64,000 nucleotides of DNA from the NCBI GenBank assembly GCA_022702705.1, contig CM040439.1, positions 29,576,930-29,640,929 on the forward strand. The letters are read 5' to 3'. Every line of letters begins with the position of its first letter. Positions within the stretch are counted from its first letter, which is position 1. The stretch is from Papilionanthe hookeriana x Papilionanthe teres (Eukaryota > Streptophyta > Magnoliopsida > Asparagales > Orchidaceae). Under the pieces are notes generated by a model that saw nothing but the letters and a program-made list of their open reading frames with translations, ran no database searches and was not told where the DNA came from. Made by a program: the position numbers and the translations under genes. Shown piece by piece: positions 54,575-64,000 of the stretch.

Positions 54575-54815
54575 TTTTGCATACATACCCCCACATAATT
54601 ATTATATATTTGCATATCTAACATCTAAGTTCTCATATTTACATTTATAATATATTTTTTTTGGCATAATCTATGCATGAAAAAGGTGTATATCTCGTGA
54701 AAAGTTAGTGATAGCGATATTTTTGATGTGATATAAAGAAATTGAGTATTTATATGTTAAAAAAAATTTAAGATATGTAAATAAATTAAAGTTTTGTGTT
54801 GTGTATGTAAATGAC
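54575..54815. mobile_element. MITE family A copy
   Basis: Left arm tttgcatacatacccccaca, right arm tttgtgttgtgtatgtaaat. Confidence 0.65.
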
Positions 54816-54867
54816 CAACACTTTGAACTAATACAAGGCTTGTTAAGGAGTTTTTAGTTTTAGTTTT

Positions 54868-55076
54868 TTTGTTTTTTCAACTAGGAGACCCCCAAGCCAC
54901 ACTCTATTCATTATATATATTTTTTTTAAAGGACGACCAGAGACTATTATACGAGCCTCTAATCACTCCTATTGTAGCTAATAATTTGAGTACTACCTCC
55001 TTAAGGCCAACTGTGACAGATGAGATTCGAACTCCTAGAGGGGTCTTATACCGTGAATGCCAACCAACAGACACAT
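54868..55076 (-). mobile_element. tRNA-derived SINE, reverse
   Basis: The minus strand has gttggttggcattcacggta (box A side), aggagttcgaatctcatctg (box B), and ends cgtataatagtctctggtcg, matching the tails of the two plus-strand copies. Confidence 0.65.
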
Positions 55077-55314
55077 GATGTTATATTTTATATTTGCAAT
55101 TATAAATTGAAATATTTGCTTAATTTATAATTATTTGATCTAAAATGATATTATATATATATATTATTTACAAAATAAAATATTAAAATAAAAGAAAACA
55201 TAGATCAAAATTTCAAGATAACTATGATAATAAATTTCTAATATTTACCAGAAATATAAAATAAAAAATTTAAAGCAATTTGCCTATTATAGTGAGTCTA
55301 AGGGGCCCAATTTC

Positions 55315-55465
55315 TATATCTCATATATATCTAACACTTATACTTATTTTTTACAGTCATATTCCTGAATTTTTTAGATTACATAAAAAAATATCATTAT
55401 TTTAATTTTTACATCGTCAAATATATTTTTTCATAAATAAATTGTTATGTATGTATAATACATAT
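55315..55465. mobile_element. MITE family A left half
   Basis: Contains tctcatatatatctaacact and the core tatattttttcataaataaa. It lacks a right arm, where the SINE begins. Confidence 0.4.
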
Positions 55466-55471
55466 TAGTGA

Positions 55472-55680
55472 TGTGCGTGTTCGTGGCCTATTGGTAGAGC
55501 AACTTCTCTGAATGTCGTAAGTACCCTCAGATCCTGGGTACGAATCCTCCCTGGTGTAGGGTGTGATCCTCGAATATTTGCATATTGTCCTGCCTCCAAA
55601 TATAATTGAGGTGGCGCGTTAGGGATGATCGTGACTCGTATAATAACCTTTGGCCATTTTTGTTCTTTTTTTTTTAAAAA
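55472..55680 (+). mobile_element. tRNA-derived SINE, best copy
   Basis: Box A gtggcctattggtagagcaa, box B gggtacgaatcctccc, then gactcgtataataacctttg and gccattt with a T-rich end (55659-55676). About 200 bp, no coding capacity. Confidence 0.75.
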
Positions 55681-56499
55681 AAAAAATTTGAGTGATACAT
55701 AATTGAGTAAAGTTCGAAAATAATTCTCTAATTATTTTAAAGTTAACCCCTAATAGTCCGTGATGATTATTTTAACTTCAATTTAAATAGGAAATTATTT
55801 TGACATCTCTATGAATAATGAAAATAAATAATATTATATAAATAATATGTGATATTTTTGACATTTTAGTCTTATAAAGGCATCGACAATATTTTTTTAA
55901 TAGTAAAATATTAATTTTTATTCTTTTAAGTCCTTTTGGTGGAAAAAATATTACATCAGGACTTGGAACGTAGAAACTACGTCATGAGCTTCGATCTCAA
56001 TCGCACATCAACCTCACGCTCACCAAAGGATGTATGGGAGTGTGCCCCACCTTAATTTTTTTTTAAGAAAAAAAAATAATTTGATGTACAATTAAGATCA
56101 GACTTCACGTGTAGCTCTACGTGTAAAATTCGGAAGTAATATTTTCTTTTTTTGGTGGGGGCAGAATTCCTTTTACACCTACTCAGAACTTTTCCTGAGT
56201 CAACAATCAGGTGCAGCAACCTACAAATTGGGGAACACGTCTAGCACGGAGGAGTAAGAACATGCACAAGTGGGTAGTTAATAAAATAGAACGACTATTT
56301 TATAACCCTTAGATTTTGCTTTGAGATTTGCGTTATGGTGTAACGAAATTAATATTCCGCAAATAAAGGAAGATCTGAGGCATTAATTCGTTTGGAATTA
56401 AATTATAAAATTAAATGTTGGACAGTATTCAGCGGAGCAATGAAATGGTCCATTATGGCTGTAAAGCAGCACGTGTAAGGTGAGCTTACCTTCCATGAC
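55681..56499. other. No gene recognised
   Basis: AT-rich. At 55935-56140 there are short gtagaaactacgtcatgagc and cacgtgtagctctacgtgta segments without clear pairing. Confidence 0.35.
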
Positions 56500-56707
56500 T
56501 TCTTACAGATCGAGCCCCGTTGGTCGAAGCTAGAACCCGCTGTACTGCACAAATCCCTCGCTCTCTTCGATCCTGACTCCACAAATCCCTCGCTCTCTTC
56601 GATCCTGACTCCCTCATCGCTCTGACAAAAACTCCTCCTCCCTCACTCGGCTTCCTCTTCAGCTCACAACCCCCACTCCTCTTCTCTTATTCTCCGATCG
56701 ATCGAGA
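56500..56707 (+). promoter_or_regulatory. Orphan gene leader (putative 5' UTR exon)
   Basis: C/T-rich, GC-higher sequence typical of a plant 5' UTR (cctcctccctcactcggctt). It ends in a good donor CGAGA|GTAAGG at 56708. An exact 32-bp direct duplication (56548-56579, 56580-56611) lies inside. No coding exon is found downstream in this window; retrotransposons fill 56.8-64 kb. The rest of the gene may lie beyond the window or be lost. Confidence 0.4.
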
Positions 56708-57762
56708 GTAAGGATCTCTCTTCCTTCTTCCTATCTTCCAATTGCTTTGAATTAAGGAATATACTATAAAAATACATTTGAGTGCTCTAGTATCAAGCTT
56801 ATCCCAATATTGTTTGTTTATGTGAATAAAAGCTCCGATCAGGATAAATGGATTAATGAATGATATTGATACGCCATCAAATATTTTTCATAATTCGGCA
56901 AGAATCTTGGTGCAATCTTTTGAATAAGAAACATTCAATTCTTGATAAAAAGACATCCATAGCTCTGATTTCAACAAACTTATTGTCAAATTGACCGGCT
57001 CGATGATACCAACATAATGATATAAAAACTAGTCCAATATGAGTCAAATCAAGCTCAGATCAAGTCATTAATCCATTTTTAGAAAATTTTTGGATATATT
57101 TGGAAGGTCAAACATATGCCGACACTAGCAATCCTATATTTGAATCGAGCATCTCGACAAGACGAATCCAACGAGCTTAAGATAACTAAATTCTGACATC
57201 TTTAAGGCCATTAAATGCCCCCTAAACGCCGTCTGATCGAGAAAAACCCTTTGGACCGTTCAATCAAAATGGTTGCATTAATTGCACTTAAAACACTATA
57301 AATAGATCCCTAACCTTCACATGAGGGAGGGGAAGCCTAGAGAGAGAGTCAAAAGCCTTGAGGAGAAGCTGCAGCTCAACATCACCGCCGAACCACCACC
57401 GACAACCGTGGATCGTCGTCGACCACCGCCGTCCTCCATCGACCAGTGCTTACCGTCGTCGACCACCGCTAACCACCATCATCAATCACTACAAACTAGA
57501 AGTTTTCAATCAACACTGTAATCTGAAGACTATAATTACCCTTCATTGTTTGTGGACAAGGGATTTATGTAATCATCAATCAATAGTGAATTTTCACAAC
57601 TGGGTCAGGCCCCGTGGTTTTTCCCTTTACGGGTTTTCCACGTAAAAACTTCTGGAGTCGTCACCGCTTATTTCTTTTTCATCTGTGTGTGTGTTGAATT
57701 ATCATACAACGCTAAGACGATAATCAGTTACTCTACCGCCGTAAATTTTCTAGCACCATCAG

Positions 57763-57780
57763 TTTGGCGTCGTCTGTGGA
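57763..57780 (+). other. gypsy PBS-like site
   Basis: TTTGGCGTCGTCTGTGGA, close to the tttggcgccgtctgtgg that follows the 5' LTR in many plant gypsy elements. Confidence 0.6.
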
Positions 57781-57975
57781 AAACTCTCAATCCCACTACT
57801 GAAATACTTGTTCAATTTTCTACATGGCAAACAGACAAATTGTTCGGGACAATGAAGCACCTTACTCCAACACTTATCATTCCAGGGAGCAATCACGAAG
57901 CAAGGGCGGCATGTTTCTTCATCTTCCCATCCTGGAACACGATATCCTGCCAACGAGGGAGGTTCATGTCCTTCT

Positions 57976-59270
57976 ATGGAAGAACGCATGCTAAGAATGG
58001 AGGAGGCTCAACTGCAGATCATACAACTTCTACGTGGGTCCCAACAACCACCAATGAACGAAACCAGTTTACCATTAAATCCGCGACATACGAGAGACAT
58101 GCCCGGAGTAACTCGTACCGGCCCTCCTCCCCAAGAAAGAATACTTCTCGTGCAAGGTCATGATGTTGAACTTCTAGACACTGCAAGCTTCACTCATGCA
58201 GCTCATGCAGCTCACCTGGCACCGCCACATCTTGCTACCGTTACAAATCATGTCATTCATAACGAGCTACGTCGCCTCATCCAGGAAGAGTTCCTTCTTG
58301 AGAAAAAGAATCGCTTCCACACTCACCATAACATCAATGAATCCTCTCCCTTAGCGAATGGGGTGCCCCAACACCCCATTCCAACTGGCTTCAAGCTGCC
58401 GAACATTGATGCATATGAAGGGATAACTGACCCTTATGAACATATTGATCATTATCGAACTATCATGCACATTCAACGTGTCTCTGACGTGCTTCTGTGT
58501 CAGGTGTTTCCTGCCACTCTTAAGGGAAAAGCTCGAACCTGATTCTAATCTCTGCTGGAGGGCATTATAAACACTTTTAACGAGCTGGTCAAACTATTTG
58601 TGAAGCAGTTCATAGCAAATCGACGAATCATCAAGGATTCATCCCATCTGTCAGGAATTCATCAAAGTGAAGGAGAATCGCTCAAAGACTACTTCCACAG
58701 GTTTTCTACCGATGCCCGTCAAATTTCAGGAGTGGATCCAAAGTTATTAAAGGGGGGTCTTTCACCAGGGACTCTGCCCAGGACCCTTCTACTCATCACT
58801 TATGCGGGAGACAGTTTGTTCTTATGATGACCTTGTACACCGTGTTGAGGCACAAATCTCAGCAGATGAGGCCATCATTGTTCACAGGAACAATTTGAGC
58901 GATTGGGGGACAAGCGCAAGAATAACGCTGTAGATACCAATCAAATATCACAGAAAAAAGAGTTTAGACCACAGGGGAATCGTGAGCAACGATAAAAGAA
59001 TATACGCCACTCAACACGTCATGTGTTAACATTTTAATGGTCATTTAATGATGAAGAGACTATCAAGTGGCCAAAGTCAATAAGAGATCCAAATGGTGGA
59101 GACCAGTCTTAATATTATCATTTCCACCGTGCAAAATGACATTTAACGGAAAGATGTTTTCAATTAAAGGAAGAAATTAAACGTCTGATACGGCAAGGTC
59201 ACCTGGGTCTTTACTTACAAGAACAATGTGAGGGGAACCAGAAGAGAATCGTTGGAGTTATCAAATGAGA
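57976..59270 (+). pseudogene. gypsy gag, frameshifted
   Basis: An open stretch of 188 codons (57976-58542) carries IPTGFKLPNIDAYEGITDPY, EHIDHYRTIMHIQRVSD and LLCQVFPATLKGKART, the gag core. After a stop it continues LVKLFVKQFIANRRI-, then GESLKDYFHRFSTDARQI (58600-58827). At about 59080-59220 it reads a CHFHRAK-HLTERCFQLKEEI zinc-knuckle-like block and RLIRQGHLGLYLQEQ. This is the order of plant gypsy gag. Several stops are present. Confidence 0.8.
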
Positions 59271-59429
59271 AATATAACTCCAACTCATCTTATCTGAGTA
59301 AAAGACGGGCTCATAAACTCTTAATTTTATCTTAGCAAAATTTTCATGTTGCTTTAAAATGTCTTCTCATTTAAATTTTCTTAGGAAATAATTTTGTGTA
59401 GAAAGTCCCCTTGCTGAAAAGAGGTACTA

Positions 59430-59585
59430 TGCCCCTATAAATCAAGCCCAAGAGGTAAGACTCGAAGGGAACATACGATGCTTCTGAAAGTCAAGCCCAA
59501 GAGGCAAGACTCGATGTAAAGCTATCATGCCTCTGAAAGAAGAGCCCAAGAGGCAAGTCTCGATGGGAAGCTAGTATTGGACAAA
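59430..59585. repeat. About 54-bp tandem repeat, three units
   Basis: Repeats of atgcctctgaaagtcaagcc and caagaggcaagactcgatg. Confidence 0.75.
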
Positions 59586-59629
59586 GTCCTAACTAGAAAG
59601 ACTAAATGAGAGCAAGTGGTTGATAGGGT

Positions 59630-59912
59630 CTCCACTCAAAGACCTCAGAAGACTACAAGTCTCAGAAGACACAGGTACATCAAAGACCTCAGAAGGCTGC
59701 AAGCCTCAGAAAGCACAGGTACATCAAAGACCTCAGAAGGCTATAAGCCTCAGAAGGCACAAATACATCAAAGACTTCAGAAGGCACATGTACATCAAAG
59801 GCTTCAGAAGGCTACAAGCCTCAAGAGGCACAGGTACACTCAAAGACCTCAGAAGACTACAAGCCTCAGAAGACATAAGTGCATAAAATTCCTCAGAAGG
59901 CTACGAGTCTCG
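59630..59912. repeat. 44-bp tandem repeat, about seven units
   Basis: The unit is caaagacctcagaaggctac / aagcctcagaaggcacaggt / acat. One unit is shortened to 27 bp (about 59770-59796). It makes open frames in two registers, which I do not call genes. Confidence 0.85.
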
Positions 59913-60229
59913 GAAAAATTTTGCACAATTAAGAAGCCACAACAACCGTAGAAACAACAAAGAAATACATTATTATCATCTACAATTGTCATATCAAATT
60001 ATTAAAAAGGCTACAAATACCAACATATAACAGTACAAGGGCTAGGACAAGTCATTACATCTTCAATTAGAGTTGGCATCACCTTCCTAAAATTCTAGTA
60101 CTTCTGATGATTGTCAATAAATCTATAGATATCGTCACCCCCCTCATGGCACATCGAGAAAACTACAACATTTCTTCATAACATTCAGAACGTGCAAGAG
60201 CGACACGAGAATCTCCTCCGAAATACACA

Positions 60230-60560
60230 AAATCAAATATACAATCCGAAATGCTTCGCCGCAACGTCCCGCCGCGACACTCCGCCGCAATGTGTCGCGT
60301 TGCCGCGACGCCCCGTGGTGTCGCTCTGCCACAATGCCCGCTGCGACGCACTGTCGTAACGTGTAGCAGCGACGCACCGCCACAACACGTCACTGCGGCA
60401 CGACGCTACGCCGCAACACTTCACCACGGCACGATGCTCCACCGCAACGCGCCGTCGCAACGCATCACCGTGAAGCACCTCCGCAATGCGACGCTTTACC
60501 ACAACACGTCGCCGTGTTGCATCACCGCGACGCGTTGCCACAACGCTCCGCCGTAACGAG
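60230..60560. repeat. GC-rich CGC/CAACG minisatellite
   Basis: About 330 bp of loosely repeated cgccgcaacg / cgtcgcgacgc / ccgcaacacttc modules of about 10-12 bp, in strong GC contrast to the flanks. Open frames in all registers are compositional. Confidence 0.8.
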
Positions 60561-60689
60561 ACACGGCGACTCTACCCCCTCTTTAAGGCCTATTTATAGG
60601 TTCAAAAAAAATTTTGGTCATTAAATGCTTATTTATCAAAAAAAAAGAAAAAACTGCAGTTACAATAAATTAAAGAAATAAAAAGACTG

Positions 60690-60691
60690 TA

Positions 60692-60760
<69 letters not shown>

Positions 60761-60990
60761 CACATTTATATTATTATATATTTGCGTATCTAACATCTAA
60801 GATTTCATATTCACATTAATAATTTTTTTTGTGGCATAATCTATGCATGAAAAATATGTATATCTCACGTGAAAAGTTAATGACAGTGATATTTTTGATG
60901 TGATATAAAGGAATTGAGTGATTTGTATGTTAAAAAAAATTAAAGTGTAAGATATGTAAATACATAAAAGTATTGTGGTGTGTATGTAAA
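60690..60990. mobile_element. MITE family A copy with (TA)n at the left
   Basis: A TA run (60694-60757) replaces the left tip. The rest (tttgcgtatctaacatctaa ... ttgtggtgtgtatgtaaatt) closely resembles the 54575-54815 copy, including the following acaaggcttgttaagga. Confidence 0.65.
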
Positions 60991-61079
60991 TTAAGAACTC
61001 GTTGAATTGACACAAGGCTTGTTAAGGAATTTTTAGATTTATTTTTTTTGCAGCTCCCCACTACAATATATGTGACCAA

Positions 61080-61621
61080 TGTTGGAATTTTTCATTTCAA
61101 TTCCCTAATTAATGCTCCTTTTCCATTATAATTCCCGTTGGAAACCCTTTGTATTTTCAAGGGAAATAAGACATTTGTGTTTTCAATGGAAATAAGACCT
61201 TTGTGTTTTCAAGGAAAACAAGACTTTTGTGCTTTCAAAGGGAAATAAATTTTATAATGTGGTCCATATTGAGTCTAAGTTCAACCTTTTCGTATGCCCT
61301 ACTCACATCCGTTGATCTCTATGATGAGATCACGACCGTAGATCTTTGTGATGGGCAGAACTCTATAAATAGATGTGATGCTTGTTGTTTTGGTCTCTAA
61401 GCTTGCTCCTCATAATTTTTGTTTTCTCCACTATCGAGTTGTGAGTGAGAAAAAATTAGAAGATCTATAACACAAAATTTACCGTATAAGTAAAGAGTGT
61501 CGAATCTGCACATGTAAGTTATGGCTGGGGTTTGTATGATCCTATCTCGCTTCCGCTTATCGATCCAAATATGTTTGTTTATGTTTGAGAACATGTTTAA
61601 ATCGAATATGGTAATTTTACA
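61080..61621 (+). repeat. 5' LTR of the right-edge copia
   Basis: Starts TGTTGGAATTTTTC, ends GTAATTTTACA, 542 bp. It contains TATA ctataaatag (61371-61380). Confidence 0.8.
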
Positions 61622-61635
61622 TTTGGTATCAGAGC
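61622..61635 (+). other. Primer binding site
   Basis: TTTGGTATCAGAGC, complementary to initiator tRNA-Met, immediately after the LTR. Confidence 0.85.
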
Positions 61636-62769
61636 AATGATTAACCTCTGTCTTGCTTACTCTGTTTCACTATGTTTATATACTCATACACGTGATTTTC
61701 GATTCTGAGCAATTGATTGATTGAGTTATGATTAGAAAACCTTAAGACATTGATTTCGAATGTATCAAATTGTTGCTACACAAGTTTGAATCAATGTTGA
61801 ACGTTCCCTGTATTAAGTTGTAATTTGAAAATAATAATATATAAGGATTTCAAACATATTGTGCATAAATCATGGTTGAGACATTAAGGTTAATATCTGT
61901 GCTTATTACCCGATTTTGAGCATTAGAATTTTGACGTTATTAATCTAAAATAAAACCAGAAATCATGTTAAAAATCAAGTTTCTAAATGATTTTATACAT
62001 GAACTGTTTGGTATATAATTGATTTTGAAATTAATTATAAGTTATTTTTGTATTTTAATGTGTCTAAATTGTTTAGTTATTTTGTTAAATTGTATGTTTA
62101 ATTTTTGTATTAGATTACACATACAATATTAAGTTAAGTAATTTATGCACATTAAAATTATAATTAAGAACTTATTTGGTATAAAAGTTGAATAACAGTT
62201 ATGCATATATTACTTATTTATTTCTTGAAATTTATGTGTATAAATTTATGGTTATTATACATGCAAAAAAATTATGTTAAATAATATTTATGCATTGTTA
62301 TTCATTTTATTTGCATTATTTATATAAATGTTTAGCTCTTAATAAAGAATTAATTAATGCTAGTTGATTCATATAATTTTAATTAATTAGGGAATAGCCA
62401 AAGCATCTTTAATTAATTAAAATTATATATTAAGTTCAAGAATCACATTAAAACATTAGTTGTAATTAATCATAGGAGATATAATGAAATATACCAACAG
62501 GAATTTTATTATATTTGTATGATTAATTAGGATAAAAGATCAACTTATATTTATTAATCTACCCATAGGAATTAATAAATTGAACATAATTTGATAGTTT
62601 TATCGTGAACTTCTTAGATTAATCTATTTGAGTAGGATTTTAGCACACAAGCAAGTTTTATGTCACTAGATTCATCGATTTGAGCATGATTTAAATTGGT
62701 AAACCATGACATTTTGTTTTTAGGTCTCAAAATTTTGTTTAATGAACATGCGCATGTTTGAAAAATTTT
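61636..62769 (+). other. copia untranslated leader
   Basis: 1.1 kb, very AT-rich, no open frame. It is unusually long for a copia leader and may include an insertion. Confidence 0.5.
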
Positions 62770-63460
62770 GCAGTTATTCAACCTGCGAACATTTCTGATT
62801 TTAAGTGTGGTATTCTCGAATTAAAGAGTGATAACTATAAGGTGTGGAAATGAGAGTTCTTCACCATTTAGGATGGATGAATATTGATTATGTTATAAGT
62901 AAAGGCGAATCATCTGCCATTACTGAAACCAACATTCCGGATGTTGTTGATCTTTATGAAAAATGTGAGCAATCCAATCGCATCTATGTGATGTTCATAA
63001 AGACCAAGATATCTGCTGGTATTCGTGATTCTGTCGAGCAACATAATAAGGTCAAGGATATTCAGGAAGTCATCGATGAGCAGTTTGTAACATCTGACAA
63101 GACTCTGGCCAGCACCTTAATTATGCAGTTTTCATCCATGAATCTCACCGGAATTAAAAACGTGTGTGATCATATCATGCACACGAAGGACACAGCGGCT
63201 CAGCTTGAAACTTTGGAAGTTAAAATGTCGGAATCTTTTCTGGTTCATTTCATTCTGAACACTCTTCCCTAACAATATGGGTCTTTTAAAATCTCTTATA
63301 ACACGCATAAAAACAAATAATTAATTAATGAGTTGTGGACCATGTATGTCCATGAGGAAGGTAGGTTTGCAGTGGAAGAAGATGAAGAAGTGAATTTTAC
63401 TACTAAAGGAAAGAGGAAGAGGGATCAAGCCAAAAATAAGGAAAAGGGCAAGATTCCTCC
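62770..63460 (+). pseudogene. copia gag
   Basis: Begins VIQPANISDFKCGILELKSD and NYKVWK, then shifts frame at about 62848 into RVLHHLGWMNIDYVISKGE and YVMFIKTKISAGIRDSVEQH. It continues LIMQFSSMNLTGIKNVCDHI and MSESFLVHFILNTLP, stop at 63270. A later segment reads EEGRFAVEEDEEVNF. This is UBN2-type gag. The early frameshift probably inactivates it. Confidence 0.85.
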
Positions 63461-63479
63461 TTAGACGAACATAAAAAAA

Positions 63480-63707
63480 GAGTCAAAGTGTTTCTTCTGT
63501 AAGAAGAAGGGGCACATGAAGAAAGACTGCATTAAGTTTAAGAACTGGCTCGACAAGAAAGGTACTCAACTTTCATTTGTCTGTTATGAGTCTAATATGG
63601 TTAATGGTAATCATAACACATGGTGGATTGATTATGGTTCTACAATCCATGTTTCTAATACCTTACAGGGCATGCAAAACCTAAGGAAGCCAGTGGGAAG
63701 TGAATAA
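63480..63707 (+). pseudogene. copia zinc knuckle and protease start
   Basis: CFFCKKKGHMKKDC is a C-x2-C-x4-H-x4-C nucleocapsid knuckle. TWWIDYGSTIHVSN is the protease active-site region, with DSG changed to DYG, so the protease is probably dead. A stop follows at 63705. Confidence 0.8.
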
Positions 63708-64000
63708 TGAATCTATTGAGGAAGCAATATGAGTTCACATGTAGAAGTCATTGACACGTGCAGTTTGGTTTTAAGCAGTAGTTTCATTTTACGTTTGGAA
63801 AAGACTTTTTATGTTCCATGTTTCTCTAGAAATTTGATTTCTATTTCAAGACTTGTACCTTTGGGTTTTTCCTTTAACTTCTTGGATTCTGGTTTTAGTT
63901 TATCTTTTGAATCTAAGGTTATTAGTTATGGTACTTTGTCTGATGGTCTTTACTCTATTGAATTCCAAAATGATGCTGCTTATAATTTTATGCATGTTAC

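Larger units (their letters stand above)
56760..60000 (+). mobile_element. Ty3/gypsy element remnant, gag region only
   Basis: An LTR-like upstream part has a TATA box (ctataaata, 57297-57305), followed by the PBS-like tttggcgtcgtctgtgga (57763-57780), gag, and tandem repeats. No protease, RT or integrase follows, and no 3' LTR was identified. The 5' LTR edge is uncertain. Confidence 0.65.
61080..64000 (+). mobile_element. Ty1/copia retrotransposon, 5' part, cut by window end
   Basis: 5' LTR (61080-61621), PBS, a long leader, gag, zinc knuckle and protease are present in order, and pol continues past the window edge. The readable frames after 63720 (ISISRLVPLGFSFNFLDSGF, then YGTLSDGLYSIEF) match the region between protease and integrase. 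It is less decayed than the other elements but has frameshifts. Confidence 0.85.

Noticed and set aside
55472..55545. Possible tRNA gene
   Set aside because: Has A and B boxes but no cloverleaf, and the sequence continues into a SINE body shared with other copies.
59616..59951. Repetitive 111- and 88-codon open frames
   Set aside because: Products of the 44-bp tandem repeat read in different registers, within a gypsy remnant.
60144..60556. Arg/His/Ala-rich and complementary open frames of 76-102 codons
   Set aside because: All frames are open because of the CGC/CAACG minisatellite; no protein-like pattern.
1..64000. CRISPR arrays, operons, bacterial defence or toxin genes
   Set aside because: The window is plant nuclear DNA. 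The direct repeats seen are microsatellites, minisatellites and transposon-derived, without spacer structure.

Overview
This window is nuclear DNA of a flowering plant. The evidence is GT-AG introns, a QALGGH-type C2H2 zinc-finger gene with an EAR motif, a plant clade-D-like PP2C, an auxin-conjugate hydrolase fragment, and plant-type copia, gypsy, L1, RTE, SINE and MITE sequences. The species cannot be fixed from sequence alone. No bacterial, organellar, viral or CRISPR features were seen.

Three host genes are well supported. (1) An intronless two-finger C2H2 repressor-type transcription factor lies at 7277-7894 (+). (2) A J-domain (DnaJ-like) protein gene on the minus strand begins at 37197; exons at 36910-37197, 34491-35333, 33393-33481 and 20595-20729 join in phase, and the last two are separated by a 12.7-kb intron. 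(3) A four-exon PP2C phosphatase gene lies at 50327-53515 (+), with a decayed second copy of its exon 2 inside intron 2. Weaker candidates are a split exon pair at the left edge (2426-2494, 4419-4496) and an orphan 5' leader at 56500-56707. An IAA-amino-acid hydrolase fragment (about 42835-43010) and decayed Myb/SANT-like and Ptta/En/Spm-like genes (9890-11960) are pseudogenes.

Most of the rest is transposon sequence, often nested. The giant intron of the J gene holds an 11.3-kb copia element (21882-33176) flanked on both sides by AAATCAT. That element contains a truncated L1 LINE, a gag-only LTR element and a GTTCG-rich foldback element. A foldback MITE family with long inverted repeats occurs about 20 times and often acts as a landing site for other elements. 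Other families are a hAT-like 'gtctgtttgggg' MITE, a GATGCA-type MITE, an AATAACC-rich foldback element, RTE LINE tails and tRNA-derived SINEs. The right third holds a decayed gypsy element (about 56.8-60.0 kb) and the 5' part of a younger copia element (61080 to beyond the window end).

Several local tandem arrays are present: about 136 bp x3 at 6.4 kb, a CCA/CAC-rich array at 12.0 kb, a 56+74-bp higher-order repeat at 42.1 kb, about 100 bp x5 at 45.5 kb, 24 bp x5 at 46.1 kb, 44 bp x7 at 59.6 kb, and a CGC/CAACG array at 60.2 kb. I found no coherent undescribed multi-gene system. The most notable biology is how exons and retrotransposons are arranged in the two multi-exon genes.
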